Assembly: GCA_021774995.1 (NCBI GenBank)
Contig: JAJFIM010000446.1
Location: forward strand, 1 to 5,434
Direction of reading: 5' to 3'
DNA from: Alphaproteobacteria bacterium
Lineage (GTDB): Bacteria; Pseudomonadota; Alphaproteobacteria; SMXP01
Length of the DNA: 5,434 nt
Position numbers and translations under genes: made by a program. Of this stretch, positions 4,538 through 5,434 are shown one piece after another. The notes beneath the pieces are model-generated. The model was not told the origin of the DNA and ran no database searches. It saw nothing but the letters and a program-made list of their open reading frames with translations. Every line of letters begins with the position of its first letter. The first letter of the stretch is position 1.

Positions 4538-5434
4538 TCAAGTTTTTATATTCACAATAAGTTTACCGAAACGCCCACCCTCTCCGGCGTCATGAAGCGC
4601 TGCTGAGGCCTCCTCGAAAGGGTAAGCCTTTGCGATCACTGGATGAATTTCATGCGTCCCCACAAAACGCATCATGTCTTCAAAACCATCGCGATTGCCA
4701 ACGCCTATGCCATGAAGGTGGGCGTTGGTGAGAATCAACTGGTAGACCTCAATATCCATTTTCGCTCCTGACAGATTGCCAATGATCGGAATGTGCCCGC
4801 CCCGCCGTATCGCTTTGAAAGATTGAGGTAAAGTGCCCGTGCCGCCGACCTCCAAGACCATGTCAACGCCGCGACCTTGCGTGATGTCTTTGGCGGCGGC
4901 GCCCCATTCTGGTTCAGCGATATAATTGATGGCGTGATCGGCGCCCATGGCTTTTGCGCGCTCCAATCTATCATCGCTGCTCGATGTGACGATCACTGTC
5001 GCGCCCAAGGCTTTGGCGAACTGAAGAGCAAAAAGAGCAACGCCGCCGGTTCCCAGCACCAGCACGTTATCCCCGCGCGCGATATGAGAGACGGTCACCA
5101 GGGACGTCCATGCCGTCAGCCCGGCGCAGGGGAAACAAGCGGCCTCTTCATAAGACAAATGATCAGGGAACTTCGCCACAGCGCCTTCATTATAAACGCC
5201 AAATTGCCTCAGCACGCCATCGGCTTCCAGGCCCGACGATATTGAGCGTTCATCGCCCAAAGCGTCTCCCGACACCCATTTAGGGAAGAAGAGAGGGGCC
5301 ACCCGGTCGCCGGTTTTAAGTCCAGTTACCCCCGCGCCAACTTCCACAATCTTGCCCGCGCCATCAGAAAACGGGATGACGGGAAGATCGCTCTCCGGCG
5401 CGAAGACACCGAGCGCGATGAGGTAATCCCTGAA
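4538..5434 (-). CDS. Zinc-type alcohol dehydrogenase family (MDR) NAD(P)-dependent oxidoreductase, N-terminus outside window
   Basis: The last 298 residues of a medium-chain dehydrogenase/reductase; the frame stays open to the right edge, so the GTG at 5347 is internal. The visible start FRDYLIALGVF matches the NYRDLL region, where this branch has no catalytic-zinc cysteine. Then come IPFSDGAGKIVEVGAGV (residues 20-36), KTGDRVAPLF (40-49), CFPCAGLTAWTSL (100-112), the Rossmann loop VLGTGGVALFALQFAK (126-141), TSSSDDRLERAKAMGADH (150-167) and the C-terminal HPVIAKAYPFEEASAAL (264-280) with GRFGKLIV. The pattern fits zinc-independent NAD(P)-dependent alcohol or quinone/enoyl reductases of the MDR superfamily (MDR7-like); the substrate cannot be read. 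It stops at 4538-4540 and is followed, 59 bp on, by the CMD/AhpD-like gene. Only about 35-40 N-terminal residues should be missing, judged from family length. Confidence 0.9.
   Translation of the reverse strand, partial: FRDYLIALGVFAPESDLPVIPFSDGAGKIVEVGAGVTGLKTGDRVAPLFFPKWVSGDALGDERSISSGLEADGVLRQFGVYNEGAVAKFPDHLSYEEAACFPCAGLTAWTSLVTVSHIARGDNVLVLGTGGVALFALQFAKALGATVIVTSSSDDRLERAKAMGADHAINYIAEPEWGAAAKDITQGRGVDMVLEVGGTGTLPQSFKAIRRGGHIPIIGNLSGAKMDIEVYQLILTNAHLHGIGVGNRDGFEDMMRFVGTHEIHPVIAKAYPFEEASAALHDAGEGGRFGKLIVNIKT

Noticed and set aside
4531..4542. Perfect 12-bp palindrome CTTGAATTCAAG followed by five T on the + strand
   Set aside because: About one such palindrome is expected by chance in a window this long, it overlaps the stop codon of the minus-strand oxidoreductase, and no + strand gene ends there, so it is not a credible terminator or operator.
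5345..5347. GTG as the start of the MDR oxidoreductase
   Set aside because: The frame continues upstream to the window edge with conserved family sequence (FRDYLIALG, LPVIPFSDGAGK), so this codon is internal.

Overview
The window looks like an ordinary chromosomal stretch from a free-living, moderately GC-rich Proteobacterium, most likely an alphaproteobacterium. I base this on the glutaryl-CoA dehydrogenase tail, the NnrU-family membrane protein, the style of the crotonase and VOC proteins, and a degenerate copy of a dispersed hairpin repeat I know from such genomes. It is recognition by eye, not a database result. The window holds eight protein genes, two of them cut by its edges. I see no rRNA, tRNA, CRISPR array, transposase, integrase or phage gene.

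Layout. Positions 1-705 (+): the C-terminal 125 residues of GcdH, then a small YciI-like protein after a 16-bp gap. Positions 706-755: a short convergent gap with the hairpin repeat. Positions 756-1535 (-): a crotonase-superfamily protein annotated as enoyl-CoA hydratase-like, in which both catalytic glutamates of classical hydratases appear replaced. Positions 1536-1673: a divergent control region with overlapping candidate promoters and a small hairpin. Positions 1674-2135 (+): a conserved soluble protein of unknown function, possibly DUF3598-like. Positions 2136-2268: an AT-rich gap with an inverted repeat that covers the Shine-Dalgarno of the next gene. Positions 2269-3872 (+): a two-gene operon of an NnrU-family membrane protein and a two-domain VOC (glyoxalase-fold) protein. 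Positions 3873-3926: a convergent gap. Positions 5434-3927 (-): an MDR (zinc-type family) oxidoreductase, cut by the window end, followed by a carboxymuconolactone decarboxylase/AhpD-like protein.

How the genes may work together. GcdH and the crotonase-like protein point to acyl-CoA catabolism (lysine, tryptophan or aromatic degradation through glutaryl-CoA). The MDR oxidoreductase and CMD/AhpD-like protein are probably co-transcribed and may handle a carbonyl, quinone or peroxide substrate, but nothing in the sequence fixes that substrate. The NnrU/VOC pair has no denitrification genes beside it in this window.

I did not find a clearly new multi-gene system. The points most worth checking are the atypical active sites of the crotonase and VOC proteins and the possible RNA-level control ahead of the NnrU gene.
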